NCBI GenBank assembly: GCA_964617875.1
Contig: CAZUAI010000082.1
Location: 1 to 24,795, forward strand
Direction of reading: 5' to 3'
Source of the DNA: CAZMVY01 sp964617875
Lineage (GTDB): Bacteria > Planctomycetota > Phycisphaerae > UBA1845 > PWPN01
DNA: 24,795 bases
Part shown: piece by piece, positions 6,373 to 14,234 of the stretch
Layout of the letters: each line of letters begins with the position of its first letter
Numbering within the stretch: the first letter of the stretch is position 1
Notes under the pieces: generated by a model
Databases searched by the model: none
Told to the model about the DNA's origin: nothing
What the model saw: the letters and a program-made list of their open reading frames with translations, nothing else
Made by a program: the position numbers and the translations under genes

Positions 6373-7524
6373 ATGACAGCGATCGACTTGACAGGTGCGA
6401 CCGCCGTTCGTCCCTGGTTTGTGTTCGCCGGTGGGGGGACGGGGGGGCATCTGTGTCCTGCCCTGGCGATCGTGCAGGAGTTGCGTCAACTCGATGACAG
6501 GATCGACGTATCGTTCCTCTGCACCGACCGACCGATCGACCGGCACATTCTCAGCCAGGCGGGTATCGAGGCCGTGCCGCAGGTCGTGCGGCCGTTCTCG
6601 ACGAAGCCCTGGCGGTGGCCGGGCTTCTACGCGGCCTGGCGGCGCGCCCTAGGCGACTGCGCGAAGCGGTTCCGGCACCGACGGCCGGCCGTCGTGATCG
6701 GGGCGGGGGGGTATGCCTCGGGGCCGCCCGTTCGAGCGGCCCTGGGGGCGGGTATCCCGACGGCGATCCTGAACCCCGATCTCGTGCCCGGCCGGGCCAA
6801 CCGATGGCTTGGCCGCCGGGTGGACCGGATCTTTGCCCAGTGGGAGGACTCGGCGGCGTTCTTTGGCGGGGTGCCGGGCTTTCGGGCAGCCGGCTGCCCG
6901 GTTCGGCCGGCGTTTCTGGCCCCACGGGAGGAGCTTCGCGCCGACGGGTTGCGGCGGTTCAAGCTTTCCGGCGACCGCCGTACGCTGCTGGTCACCGGGG
7001 CGTCCCAGGGGGCGCGGACGATCAACGAGGCCGCCGTCGCGTTAGCCGCCGAGGTTGCCGCTGTGGGCGGTTGGCAGGTCTTGCACCTCAGCGGGACCGC
7101 CGATGAGGCCCGTGTGCGGGCGGCCTACGAGGCTGCGGCGTTGTCAGCTACCGTGTTGGCCTTTACCGACCACATGCCCGAGGCTATGGCCGTCGCCGAT
7201 CTGGTGGTTTCGCGGGCCGGTGCCTCAACGCTGGCGGAACTGACGGCGGTCGGGCTGCCGTCAGTCCTCCTGCCGTACCCGTTCCATCGCGACAATCACC
7301 AGATGCGAAATGCGGAGGTCCTGCGGCGGGCCGGGGCGGCGGTGATCGTGCCGGATCGGATCGAGACGAACCGGAACGTCCCCGCCTTGCGAGAAGCCTT
7401 GCTGCCCCTCCTGCAGGCCCCCGGTGGTCTGGCCGCCATGGCGGCCGCCGCCCGCCGGATCGGTCGCCCGGACGCCGCCCGTCAGATCGCGAGGGAACTG
7501 GCAGCTTTGCGTTCCGGCCGCTGA
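6373..7524 (+). CDS. murG: UDP-N-acetylglucosamine--N-acetylmuramyl-(pentapeptide) pyrophosphoryl-undecaprenol GlcNAc transferase
   Basis: A 383-residue GT-B glycosyltransferase that converts lipid I to lipid II at the inner face of the cytoplasmic membrane. MurG signatures are present in order: FAGGGTGGHLCPALA (18-32), VVIGAGGYASGPP in the N-terminal domain, LVTGASQGARTIN (the start of the UDP-GlcNAc-binding domain), SRAGASTLAEL and LLPYPFHRDNHQ. The length is slightly above average because of a 14-residue N-terminal extension before WFVFAGGG. GGCAGG lies 8 nt upstream of the ATG. It stands apart from the other division and cell-wall genes; none is visible nearby. The 147 bp before it contains a pyrimidine-rich tract (6290-6330) and no clear promoter. 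Confidence 0.93.
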   Translation: MTAIDLTGATAVRPWFVFAGGGTGGHLCPALAIVQELRQLDDRIDVSFLCTDRPIDRHILSQAGIEAVPQVVRPFSTKPWRWPGFYAAWRRALGDCAKRFRHRRPAVVIGAGGYASGPPVRAALGAGIPTAILNPDLVPGRANRWLGRRVDRIFAQWEDSAAFFGGVPGFRAAGCPVRPAFLAPREELRADGLRRFKLSGDRRTLLVTGASQGARTINEAAVALAAEVAAVGGWQVLHLSGTADEARVRAAYEAAALSATVLAFTDHMPEAMAVADLVVSRAGASTLAELTAVGLPSVLLPYPFHRDNHQMRNAEVLRRAGAAVIVPDRIETNRNVPALREALLPLLQAPGGLAAMAAAARRIGRPDAARQIARELAALRSGR

Positions 7525-7602
7525 GTGCGTCGTCGCATGGGATCATCCTCTTGCCGGGGGCTCCCTGGAAACCCGCACGCCTGCGTCATACACTCGCCCG
7601 AC

Positions 7603-8493
7603 ATGGACGCGCCGCCCAACCCGCCTCGCCCCGGATCGCCCAACCGCCGCACGTGGATCGCGATCGCGGTTCTCGTGGCGCTGTGGGCCGTCGCGATGTT
7701 CTTCCGGTGGGAGATTCGCACGTGGTGGTGGGGCCGTCGGCTGGCGAGCGCGGAAACGCCGCAGGCACGCGGCTACTACTTCGCCTGCCTCGCGTCCGTC
7801 GGCGACCGGAGCCTCGGCGCCGCAGAGCGATTGCTGGATCATCCCTCGGCGGAGATCCGGCTGCAGGCCCTGGCGATCCTTCATCGATGCCGGTCGGACA
7901 GGGCCCGTCCGCTGTTGCTGCGGGCGATGCGGGACGCAGACCTTGATGTGCGCGAAAGCGCGGCCCTCGGATTGGCCGCGTTTGGCGACGAGGCCGTGCT
8001 GCCGGACCTCCTGCGAATGCTCGAGTCGAGCGACGAGAACACCGTGCTGGCCGCCGTCGTGGCCTTGCAGCGGCTCGGTTCGCCGAAGGCGCTGGATGCG
8101 CTGCTCCGCGTCGCGGCGGGCGCCGCGGGCGGGGGGGCGGCGTCGGTCCGGGCGCAGGCCGTGGATTCGCTCGGACTGATCGGAGACCGGCAGGCGGTGC
8201 CGGTTCTGATCGACTGCCTCGCCGATGAACGGCCCGTGACCACGCAGCCCGCCGCCGAGCGGGCGATGCGCCGCGCGATCCAGGCAATGGCCGGCGACCT
8301 CGTGAAGCAGGGCATCGACCCTGCGTCGGTCGCGAACCAGCCGGTCCCCTCGACCGTCGCCGATCTTGCCGCCCGGGCCCTCCAGCGGATCACCGGCGAG
8401 CCGCTCGGCTTCCGCACGACCGATCCGCCCGACCGCAAGGCGGCCGTCATCCGCATGTACAGCCAGTGGTGGGATACGCACAAGGGAACGTGA
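7603..8493 (+). CDS. Membrane-anchored HEAT-repeat protein
   Basis: A 296-residue protein with a short Pro-rich cytoplasmic start, one membrane helix (about 18-34, WIAIAVLVALWAVAMFF) and then HEAT/PBS-lyase-type alpha repeats. Examples are PSAEIRLQALAIL, ADLDVRESAALGLAAFGDEAVLPDLLRML, ENTVLAAVVALQRLGSPKALDALL and SVRAQAVDSLGLIGDRQAVPVLIDCL. HEAT repeats form curved protein-binding scaffolds; no catalytic motif is seen. The ATG at 7603 lacks a clear ribosome binding site. An in-frame GTG at 7525, directly after the murG stop, would add 26 poorly structured residues and is less likely. The next gene starts 2 bp after this stop, so the two are probably translated together. The partner and role are unknown. 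Confidence 0.75.
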   Translation: MDAPPNPPRPGSPNRRTWIAIAVLVALWAVAMFFRWEIRTWWWGRRLASAETPQARGYYFACLASVGDRSLGAAERLLDHPSAEIRLQALAILHRCRSDRARPLLLRAMRDADLDVRESAALGLAAFGDEAVLPDLLRMLESSDENTVLAAVVALQRLGSPKALDALLRVAAGAAGGGAASVRAQAVDSLGLIGDRQAVPVLIDCLADERPVTTQPAAERAMRRAIQAMAGDLVKQGIDPASVANQPVPSTVADLAARALQRITGEPLGFRTTDPPDRKAAVIRMYSQWWDTHKGT

Positions 8494-8495
8494 GC

Positions 8496-9968
8496 ATGGA
8501 CGCCGATTCGCCGATGCCAGCGCCATCGCCCCGTCCGCCGCCCCCGGCGGAGAGAGCTGCCGCGCCGCGCCGACGTCGGTCGGCGCTCCACTGGCAGATC
8601 CTGATCGGTCTGCTTGTCGGCGCGGCGGCCGGCTGGCTGTGCGGGGCCTTGCTCCCGGCGCGGGCGGACGGCTCACCGAACGCCGTCCTGGCGTGGGCCG
8701 TCCGCAACGTCGCGGAGCCGATCGGCCAGGTCTTCCTGCGCCTGATCTTCATGGTTGTTGTGCCGCTGGTCTTCTGCGCGCTCGTGCTGGGCGTCGTCGG
8801 GATCGGTGACGTACGGCGGCTCGGCCGCCTGGGAGCCAGGACGCTCTTCTTCACCGTCGTCCTCTCGGCGGCCTCCGTCGGGCTCGGCCTTCTCCTCGTC
8901 AACGTCGTGCGGCCGGGCGGCCGCCTGCCGGCGGCGAAACAGGCGGAGCTGCGGGCACGATACGCCGGCAACACGGTCGCCGCCGTCGCCCTGGCGCGGC
9001 AGGCCAGACCGCTTCGCGACACGCTGCTCGACATCATCCCGAAGAACCCACTGCAGGAGATGGTCGGCGCGCTGGATGGCAGCTCGCCCGGCGGCGGCAT
9101 GCTCGCCGTCATGTTCTTCGCGCTCGCCTTCGGTATCGCCCTGACCGTCGCCCCGCACCGGGCCGGGGCGCTCATCGGCGTCATCGAGGGCGTCTACGAC
9201 GTTGTCATGGTCATCATCGGCTTCGCAATGCGCCTGGCGCCGGTCGGCGTCGCGGCCCTCGCGTTTTCGCTGACGGCGACGCTTGGCCTCGACATCGTCC
9301 GAGCGCTCTTCGGATACGTGGCAACCGTTCTGATCGGCCTCGCTCTGCACCAGTTCGGCGTCTATTCGCTGGCGGTCGCGATCTTCGCCCGCATGAACCC
9401 CCTGCGGTTCTTCGGGCGGATCAGCGAGGCCATGCTGACGGCCTTTGCGACGTCGTCGTCCAACGCCACGCTGCCCACGGCCCTGCGCGTCGCCGAGCGC
9501 GATCTGGGCCTTCGGCGTGAGACGGCGGGCTTTGTGCTGACGATCGGCGCGACCGGCAACCAGAACGGCACCGCCCTGTACGAGGGCGTCACGGTCCTGT
9601 TTCTGGCGCAGGTGTTCGGCGTGGATCTGACGATCACGCAGCAGGTGACGGTCGCCGTGATGTCGATCCTCGCGGGGATCGGCACGGCGGGCGTGCCCGG
9701 CGGCTCGTTGCCCCTCGTGGTCCTCGTGCTTCAGTCGGTGGGCGTGCCCGGCGAGGGAATCGGCATCATCCTCGGCGTCGATCGCCTGCTGGACATGTGC
9801 CGCACGACGCTCAACGTCACGGGCGACCTTGCCGTCGCCGCCTGCGTAGACCGCGGCACCGACGTTTCCGGCGGCACGCGGTCGCGCGTTGTGGAGCAGG
9901 CTTCCAGTCTGCGGGCGGGTGCAGGCAAGACGCCAGTATCCCCGGGAGACGGCACTACAGCTTTGTGA
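8496..9968 (+). CDS. Dicarboxylate/amino acid:cation symporter (DAACS family, GltP-like)
   Basis: A 490-residue inner-membrane transporter of the glutamate/dicarboxylate:cation symporter family. Family motifs: the serine-rich SSSNATLPTAL (320-330), GATGNQNGTALY (351-362, equivalent to the NMDGT region), GIGTAGVPGGSL (hairpin 2) and VDRLLDMCRTTLNVTGD (428-444). The last keeps the Asp and Arg (R436) that contact acidic substrates in family members, so an acidic amino acid or dicarboxylate is likely. The NMDGT motif reads NQNGT, changing the usual sodium-site Asp to Asn. The N-terminus carries a Pro/Arg-rich 30-residue extension. The last 35 or so residues (from about 456) are encoded by an inserted repeat element (9860-9954) and are not part of the family fold. 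AGGGA precedes the ATG, which lies 2 bp after the HEAT gene. Its end overlaps the convergent rseP end by 14 bp. Confidence 0.88.
   Translation: MDADSPMPAPSPRPPPPAERAAAPRRRRSALHWQILIGLLVGAAAGWLCGALLPARADGSPNAVLAWAVRNVAEPIGQVFLRLIFMVVVPLVFCALVLGVVGIGDVRRLGRLGARTLFFTVVLSAASVGLGLLLVNVVRPGGRLPAAKQAELRARYAGNTVAAVALARQARPLRDTLLDIIPKNPLQEMVGALDGSSPGGGMLAVMFFALAFGIALTVAPHRAGALIGVIEGVYDVVMVIIGFAMRLAPVGVAALAFSLTATLGLDIVRALFGYVATVLIGLALHQFGVYSLAVAIFARMNPLRFFGRISEAMLTAFATSSSNATLPTALRVAERDLGLRRETAGFVLTIGATGNQNGTALYEGVTVLFLAQVFGVDLTITQQVTVAVMSILAGIGTAGVPGGSLPLVVLVLQSVGVPGEGIGIILGVDRLLDMCRTTLNVTGDLAVAACVDRGTDVSGGTRSRVVEQASSLRAGAGKTPVSPGDGTTAL
9860..9954. repeat. Diverged copy of the 12-bp-TIR element, inside the symporter 3' end
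   Basis: The left half aligns with the element at 15131-15265: GTTTCC-GCGGCACGC, then TTGT, then GCAGGC-TCCAG-CTGCG, then CGGGTGCAGGCA, with few substitutions. The right end CGGGAGACGGCA matches 10 of 12 bases of CTGGAAACGGCA. It lacks an internal duplication of about 24 bp found in the other copy. It is translated as the symporter C-terminus and stops exactly at the rseP TAG stop codon (complement of 9955-9957). Confidence 0.7.
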
Positions 9969-12345
9969 AGTCGTTCCACGTCACGAGCAGGAACGCCGTC
10001 GCCAGCAGGGCAAGCCCCACAATCTGCGTCACCATCTGAATCTTCAGGCTCACGGGCTTGCCTTTGATCTTCTCGATGATGAGGAACACCATGAGCCCGC
10101 CGTCCACGATCGGCAGCGGCAGGAAATTGATCACCGCCAGGTTCGCCGACAGGAACGCCAGGAAGAACAGGAGCTTGGCGATTCCCGATTCGGCCACCGC
10201 CACGCCGAGCTGGAAGATGCCCACCGGCCCGGAGATGTGCTCCGCGCCCACGCTCCGCGTGAAGATCATCCGCTTCATCGTGACGTACGCCTGCACGATG
10301 ATGTCCACGGTCTTGGTGACGCCGATCGACATGGCCTTGATCGGGTTCCAGGTCTGCGCGAGCACCGTCTCCGGGTTGCCGATGATGTAGTCGCTGTACT
10401 GAAGCCGCAGGGTCCACGGATCGAGTGTTTCCGGCGTGATGTTCACCGTCGTCTCGACGATCCTGCCGGTCGGGTCGAGCACGTCGCGGTAGCGGAGCGT
10501 GACCGGCCGGCCCGGGTTTTCCCTCTGCCATTTCTTGAGGATCTCGTACGCCCCGCGCCAGTACTTGGCGGCATAGGAGACGACCTTCCCGTCGGGGCGG
10601 GTCGTCTCGATCGACTCCTGGCCGGCGATGTCGAGGATCCGGCCCAGCGGGGGCATGCCCGCGAGCGTCGTGACGTCCGCGGGGACGGGCAGGGGCGCCG
10701 TCCGCTCGGGCTCGTTCCCGTACCGCCACGCAAGCTGCACGGTCTGCCCGGCCGCTTTGACGAACCGCGCGGCGAGTTCGTTCCAGGTCGCGACCGGTTC
10801 GCCGTTGACCTTCGTGATGATCGACCCGCGCGGCATCAGAGGCCCCTGCAGTGCCGCCGCCGGCGTAGGACGGCCGTCGAACTGCGGCACGATCCCGGCC
10901 ACAACCACGGGGCCCGCCTCCTGCCCGGCCAGGTCGAATCCCACCTGCGGCTTTCCGGTCTTCCAGAACCCCGTTTGCTCCGGCCGCACGCAGGTCTGCA
11001 CGCGCTCCCCGTTGCGGATCAACGTGACATCCAGATCGACCCCCGGGTGGTTCTCCACGGACGCAACGACCTCGGGCAGCGTCGGCGCCTTGATGTTCGC
11101 CCACTCGGCGATGACGTCCCCTTCCTTGATCCCGGACAGCTCCGCCGGGCTGTTCGGCTGCACGCGGGTCACGCGCAGTCGCGGCACGAGCCCCAGCAGG
11201 TGCCCGACCTCGTTGCGGTCGTCGCCCGTCCCCGCCAGCCGGAGCCACGCCTGCCGCGTACACGTCACCCGTGTCTTCTTCGACGGGTCCTTCGGGTCCG
11301 GCCGGTCCACCAGCAACGTCACGCGGCGGCCCTGCGCCGCCTGGAGACGGTAGTAGACCTCGAAGAAGTCGCGCACGGGCGTTCCGTCGACCTCCAGCAC
11401 CTCGTCGTTGACCTGCAGCGCGTCCGGCCGCGGGGGGCCCGGTTCGGCCTGCACATCGGCGATCACGCGGGTGAATTTCGGCGGCACGCCGATCTGCAGC
11501 AGGTTGCGGTCCGGGTCGTTTTCGGGGGTCACGCTGCACTCGATCACACGGCCGTCCCGCTTCAGCTTGAGCCGCAGCGGCGTGTGCGGCTCCGCCAGCA
11601 CGACCGACATTCGGAAATCGTCGTAGTCCTGGATCTCTCTCCCGTTCACCTCGAGGATCCGGTCGCCGTACTGCAGGCCCGCCCGCTCCGCCGGCGTGCC
11701 CGGCAGGGGCGCGCCGATCACCGGCGTCATGACTTCCTGCCCGATCATGAACACCAGCATGAACAGGAACGCGGCGAAGATCAGGTTCATCACCACGCCC
11801 GCCGACACGATCAGCATCCGCACCCCGACCGGCTTGCAGGAGAACGACCGCGGGTCTCGCTTCAGCACCCACTCGCCGCTCTTGTCCACGGCGAAGTCCT
11901 CCTGCCCCAGCATCTTGACGTACCCGCCCACCGGCAGGATGTTGAGTGCGTATTCGGTCTCGCCGATCCCCAGCTCCTTCGTCGCCGCGGCGAGTTCAGC
12001 GTCCGTGGCGGAGAGTTCCTCGCCCGGCTCGATCGGACGCCCGCGTTTCGCGGCGATGTGTGTTTCGATGCGGCGTTGGAACGCCCCGGCGGTCGGCCCG
12101 AGCCGGACGCCGATCCCCTTGCGGTAGGCGAAGATCGTCCGGCCGAACCCGATGGCGAACTTCTCCACCCGCACGTTCGCCAGCTTCGCCATGAGGAAGT
12201 GTCCCAGCTCGTGCATGAAGATCACGAGCGAGAAGCCGACGACGATGTACAGCACCGACTTCGACGTGCCCAGTATGCCGGCCAGCATCGCCCCGCTGTT
12301 CAGCGCTGCGCCCGCGTCCGCCACGTTGATTACGCTTCCAAGCAT
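9955..12345 (-). CDS. rseP: Site-2 intramembrane zinc metalloprotease, RseP/EcfE type, enlarged
   Basis: A 796-residue integral membrane protease. Its catalytic zinc site is HELGH (45-49) in the first membrane helix, with the third ligand in NFLPLPIVDGG (740-750) near the C-terminus. The classical order is kept: NILPVGGYVKMLGQED after the first helix, a second helix (about 200-220), PDZ domains, then the C-terminal helices. RseP proteins are usually about 450 residues. Here the region between the helices is roughly doubled and holds several PDZ-like segments: GLQYGDRILEVNG, ALQVNDEVLEVDG, AELSGIKEGDVI and PRGSIITKVNGEP. Such proteases release membrane-bound regulators such as anti-sigma factors and clear signal-peptide remnants. 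The start is supported by GAGGT 7 nt upstream and overlaps the dxr end by 16 bp, indicating coupling. The stop TAG borders a repeat element. Confidence 0.92.
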   Translation of the reverse strand: MLGSVINVADAGAALNSGAMLAGILGTSKSVLYIVVGFSLVIFMHELGHFLMAKLANVRVEKFAIGFGRTIFAYRKGIGVRLGPTAGAFQRRIETHIAAKRGRPIEPGEELSATDAELAAATKELGIGETEYALNILPVGGYVKMLGQEDFAVDKSGEWVLKRDPRSFSCKPVGVRMLIVSAGVVMNLIFAAFLFMLVFMIGQEVMTPVIGAPLPGTPAERAGLQYGDRILEVNGREIQDYDDFRMSVVLAEPHTPLRLKLKRDGRVIECSVTPENDPDRNLLQIGVPPKFTRVIADVQAEPGPPRPDALQVNDEVLEVDGTPVRDFFEVYYRLQAAQGRRVTLLVDRPDPKDPSKKTRVTCTRQAWLRLAGTGDDRNEVGHLLGLVPRLRVTRVQPNSPAELSGIKEGDVIAEWANIKAPTLPEVVASVENHPGVDLDVTLIRNGERVQTCVRPEQTGFWKTGKPQVGFDLAGQEAGPVVVAGIVPQFDGRPTPAAALQGPLMPRGSIITKVNGEPVATWNELAARFVKAAGQTVQLAWRYGNEPERTAPLPVPADVTTLAGMPPLGRILDIAGQESIETTRPDGKVVSYAAKYWRGAYEILKKWQRENPGRPVTLRYRDVLDPTGRIVETTVNITPETLDPWTLRLQYSDYIIGNPETVLAQTWNPIKAMSIGVTKTVDIIVQAYVTMKRMIFTRSVGAEHISGPVGIFQLGVAVAESGIAKLLFFLAFLSANLAVINFLPLPIVDGGLMVFLIIEKIKGKPVSLKIQMVTQIVGLALLATAFLLVTWNDFTKL

Positions 12346-13481
12346 CGAGTGACCTCATCCCGCGCCCATCGGTCGGCCGCGAGCAAATCGTCCAGCGTCG
12401 GGTTCTCCGCGAAGCGGTGCCTTCGCAGGGCCTCTTCCACCAGCGGCAACATCCGTCCGAACGGGATCCGCCGGTTGCGGAACGCCTCGACCGCCGCCTC
12501 GTTCGCGGCGTTCAGCACGGCGCCCGCCGTCCCGCCACGTCTTGCCACCTCGTATCCCAGCCGCAACGCCGGGAACCGCTCCGGGTCCGGCGGCTCGAAG
12601 TTCAGCCGTCGGATCGCCGCCCAGTCCAGCCGCCCGCTGCAGCCCGGCCGCCGCTCCGGGTACGTCAACGCATACTGGATCGGCGTCCGCATATCGGGCG
12701 TGCCGAGCTGCGCGACCACCGACCCGTCACAAAACTCCACCATCGAGTGAATGATCGACTCCGGGTGGATCACCACTTCGATCGAATCCGCGTCGAGGCC
12801 GAAAAGCCATTTCGCCTCGATAATCTCCAGTGCCTTGTTCATCAGCGTGGCCGAGTCGATCGTGATTTTCGGCCCCATGTTCCACGTCGGGTGCCGCAAT
12901 GCGTCCTCGACCGTCGCCTCGGCCATCTGACCCGCCGACCACGTCCGGAAAGGCCCGCCGGACGCCGTCAGATAGATCTTCCGCACCTCCTGCCGACGCC
13001 CGGCCAGCATCGACTGGAACACCGCCGAGTGTTCGCTGTCGACCGGCACGAGCGTCGCCCCCGTCTCCGCCAGCCGCGGCACGATCAGCGACCCGGCGAC
13101 GACCAGCGCCTCCTTGTTCGCCAGCGCGATCGTCTTGCCCGCCTCGACTGCTGCCAGCGTCGCCGGCAGGCCTGCGGCGCCGACCACCGCCGCCACCACC
13201 ACGTCGCACCGGGTTCGCTTGATCAGCTCGCACAGAGCCGACTCGCCGGCCAGGACCTCCGTCCGTCCGTTCACGCAGCCGCGCAGCTCCCCGGCAGCCG
13301 CCGCGTCCACGACCGCCGCCGCGTCCGGCGACCACCGGCGGATCTGCTCGGCCAGGGGCTTCCAGCTCGTCCGGGCCGACAACCCGCATACGCAGTAGTC
13401 CGCCCCCAGGTTCGCCGCGACATCGAGCGTGCTCCGCCCGATCGACCCCGTGGATCCGAGGATGGCAATTCGCTTTGGCAT
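12330..13481 (-). CDS. dxr: 1-deoxy-D-xylulose-5-phosphate reductoisomerase
   Basis: A 383-residue cytoplasmic enzyme of the MEP isoprenoid pathway that uses NADPH to convert DXP to 2-C-methyl-D-erythritol 4-phosphate. Motifs in order: the NADPH-binding ILGSTGSIG (7-15), IALANKEALVVAG, VPVDSEHSA with the metal-binding Asp/Glu, LTASGGPF, HPTWNMGPKITIDSATLMNKALEIIEAKWLF and VIHPESIIHSMVEF. A 22-residue in-frame extension to an ATG at 13547 is rejected, because that ATG lies between the predicted -10 box and transcription start and the extension is Arg/Gly-rich. The ATG at 13481 places the Rossmann motif at the usual position but has no strong ribosome binding site. Its 3' end overlaps rseP, so the pair forms a coupled unit. 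Confidence 0.94.
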   Translation of the reverse strand: MPKRIAILGSTGSIGRSTLDVAANLGADYCVCGLSARTSWKPLAEQIRRWSPDAAAVVDAAAAGELRGCVNGRTEVLAGESALCELIKRTRCDVVVAAVVGAAGLPATLAAVEAGKTIALANKEALVVAGSLIVPRLAETGATLVPVDSEHSAVFQSMLAGRRQEVRKIYLTASGGPFRTWSAGQMAEATVEDALRHPTWNMGPKITIDSATLMNKALEIIEAKWLFGLDADSIEVVIHPESIIHSMVEFCDGSVVAQLGTPDMRTPIQYALTYPERRPGCSGRLDWAAIRRLNFEPPDPERFPALRLGYEVARRGGTAGAVLNAANEAAVEAFRNRRIPFGRMLPLVEEALRRHRFAENPTLDDLLAADRWARDEVTRCLEA

Positions 13482-13548
13482 CGGGATTCGGCGGGCCCTG
13501 CCCACGCCGGCGCTCCCGGTTCCTCCAGGGCGGCCCCGGCGACTCATG

Positions 13549-13577
13549 ACTATACAAACGCCGTGACCTTATGGCAA
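13549..13577 (-). promoter_or_regulatory. Sigma70-like promoter of the dxr-rseP unit
   Basis: On the minus strand, TTGCCA (complement of 13572-13577), a 17-bp spacer and TATAGT (complement of 13549-13554) match the consensus at 5 of 6 positions in each box. The predicted start near 13542 leaves a leader of about 60 nt before the dxr ATG at 13481. Confidence 0.6.
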
Positions 13578-13645
13578 GTTTGACGCCTTTCCGGTTTCTG
13601 ACCCTCCCCCTTGCCGACGGAGTGCCAACTGCCCCAGCCTGTCGG

Positions 13646-13675
13646 TTCCCCTTTCTGTCCTCGCGAGCCTATAAT
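13646..13675 (+). promoter_or_regulatory. Possible promoter of the Nudix-rhomboid genes
   Basis: There is a perfect TATAAT at 13670-13675, 44 bp upstream of the Nudix ATG. The best -35 at 18 bp spacing (TTCCCC, 13646-13651) is weak. It is divergent from the dxr promoter about 70 bp away. Confidence 0.4.
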
Positions 13676-13718
13676 GCTGTCGCTCGCCGGTTCCTGTGGG
13701 CCGCGAAGCGGTTTTTCC

Positions 13719-14234
13719 ATGGACGAAATCCTCTGCCGGGCATCAAGATTCGTGGTCGAGCGTCGGCGGTACGACGTCCCGGGTCGTTCTCCCGTCACGC
13801 GGGAGATCGTCGTCCACCCCGGTGCGGTCACCATCCTGCCCGTATTGACCGATACAGACATCGTGATGATTCACAACTACCGCTGCTCGGTCGGGCGCGA
13901 ACTGCTCGAACTGCCCGCCGGCACGCTCGAACCCGGCGAAGCTCCGGTCGTCTGCGCCGCTCGCGAGCTGGAGGAAGAGGCCGGCTACTGTGCTGGGCGC
14001 CTTGACCCGATGGGCGAGTTCTACACCAGCCCGGGGATCACCGACGAACGGATGTGGTGTTTTGTCGCCCGCGACCTCCGGCCCGTGCCGCAGCGGCTCG
14101 ACAGCGGCGAGCAGATCCGCCCCGAGGTCGTCGCCTTTGCCCGGGCGGTTGAGTGGATCCGTGAGGGCCGTATCGTAGACGGCAAGACGATCGCCGTGCT
14201 GCTGCGGTGGGGGATCAAGCGGGGGGGCTGCTGA
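13719..14234 (+). CDS. Nudix hydrolase, ADP-ribose pyrophosphatase-like
   Basis: A 171-residue Nudix hydrolase. The Nudix box is complete at residues 68-90: G68, E74, then R82-E83-L84, E86, E87 and G89, in the order GxxxxxE...RELxEExG. The surrounding ELPAGTLEPGE and FYTSPGITDERMW are characteristic of the ADP-ribose pyrophosphatase (NudF) group, which cleaves ADP-ribose to AMP and ribose-5-phosphate. Other ADP-sugars are possible. The ATG at 13719 gives a normal length. An in-frame ATG at 13674 falls on the candidate -10 box and is unlikely. There is no strong ribosome binding site. The stop codon shares bases with the next start (TGATG at 14232-14236), so the rhomboid gene is coupled to it. 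Confidence 0.88.
   Translation: MDEILCRASRFVVERRRYDVPGRSPVTREIVVHPGAVTILPVLTDTDIVMIHNYRCSVGRELLELPAGTLEPGEAPVVCAARELEEEAGYCAGRLDPMGEFYTSPGITDERMWCFVARDLRPVPQRLDSGEQIRPEVVAFARAVEWIREGRIVDGKTIAVLLRWGIKRGGC

Noticed and set aside
9889..12750. Very long plus-strand open frame (about 950 codons) opposite rseP and dxr
   Set aside because: Its product is rich in His, Arg, Asp and Pro with no recognisable domain. It is the complement of two clearly identified genes in GC-rich DNA.
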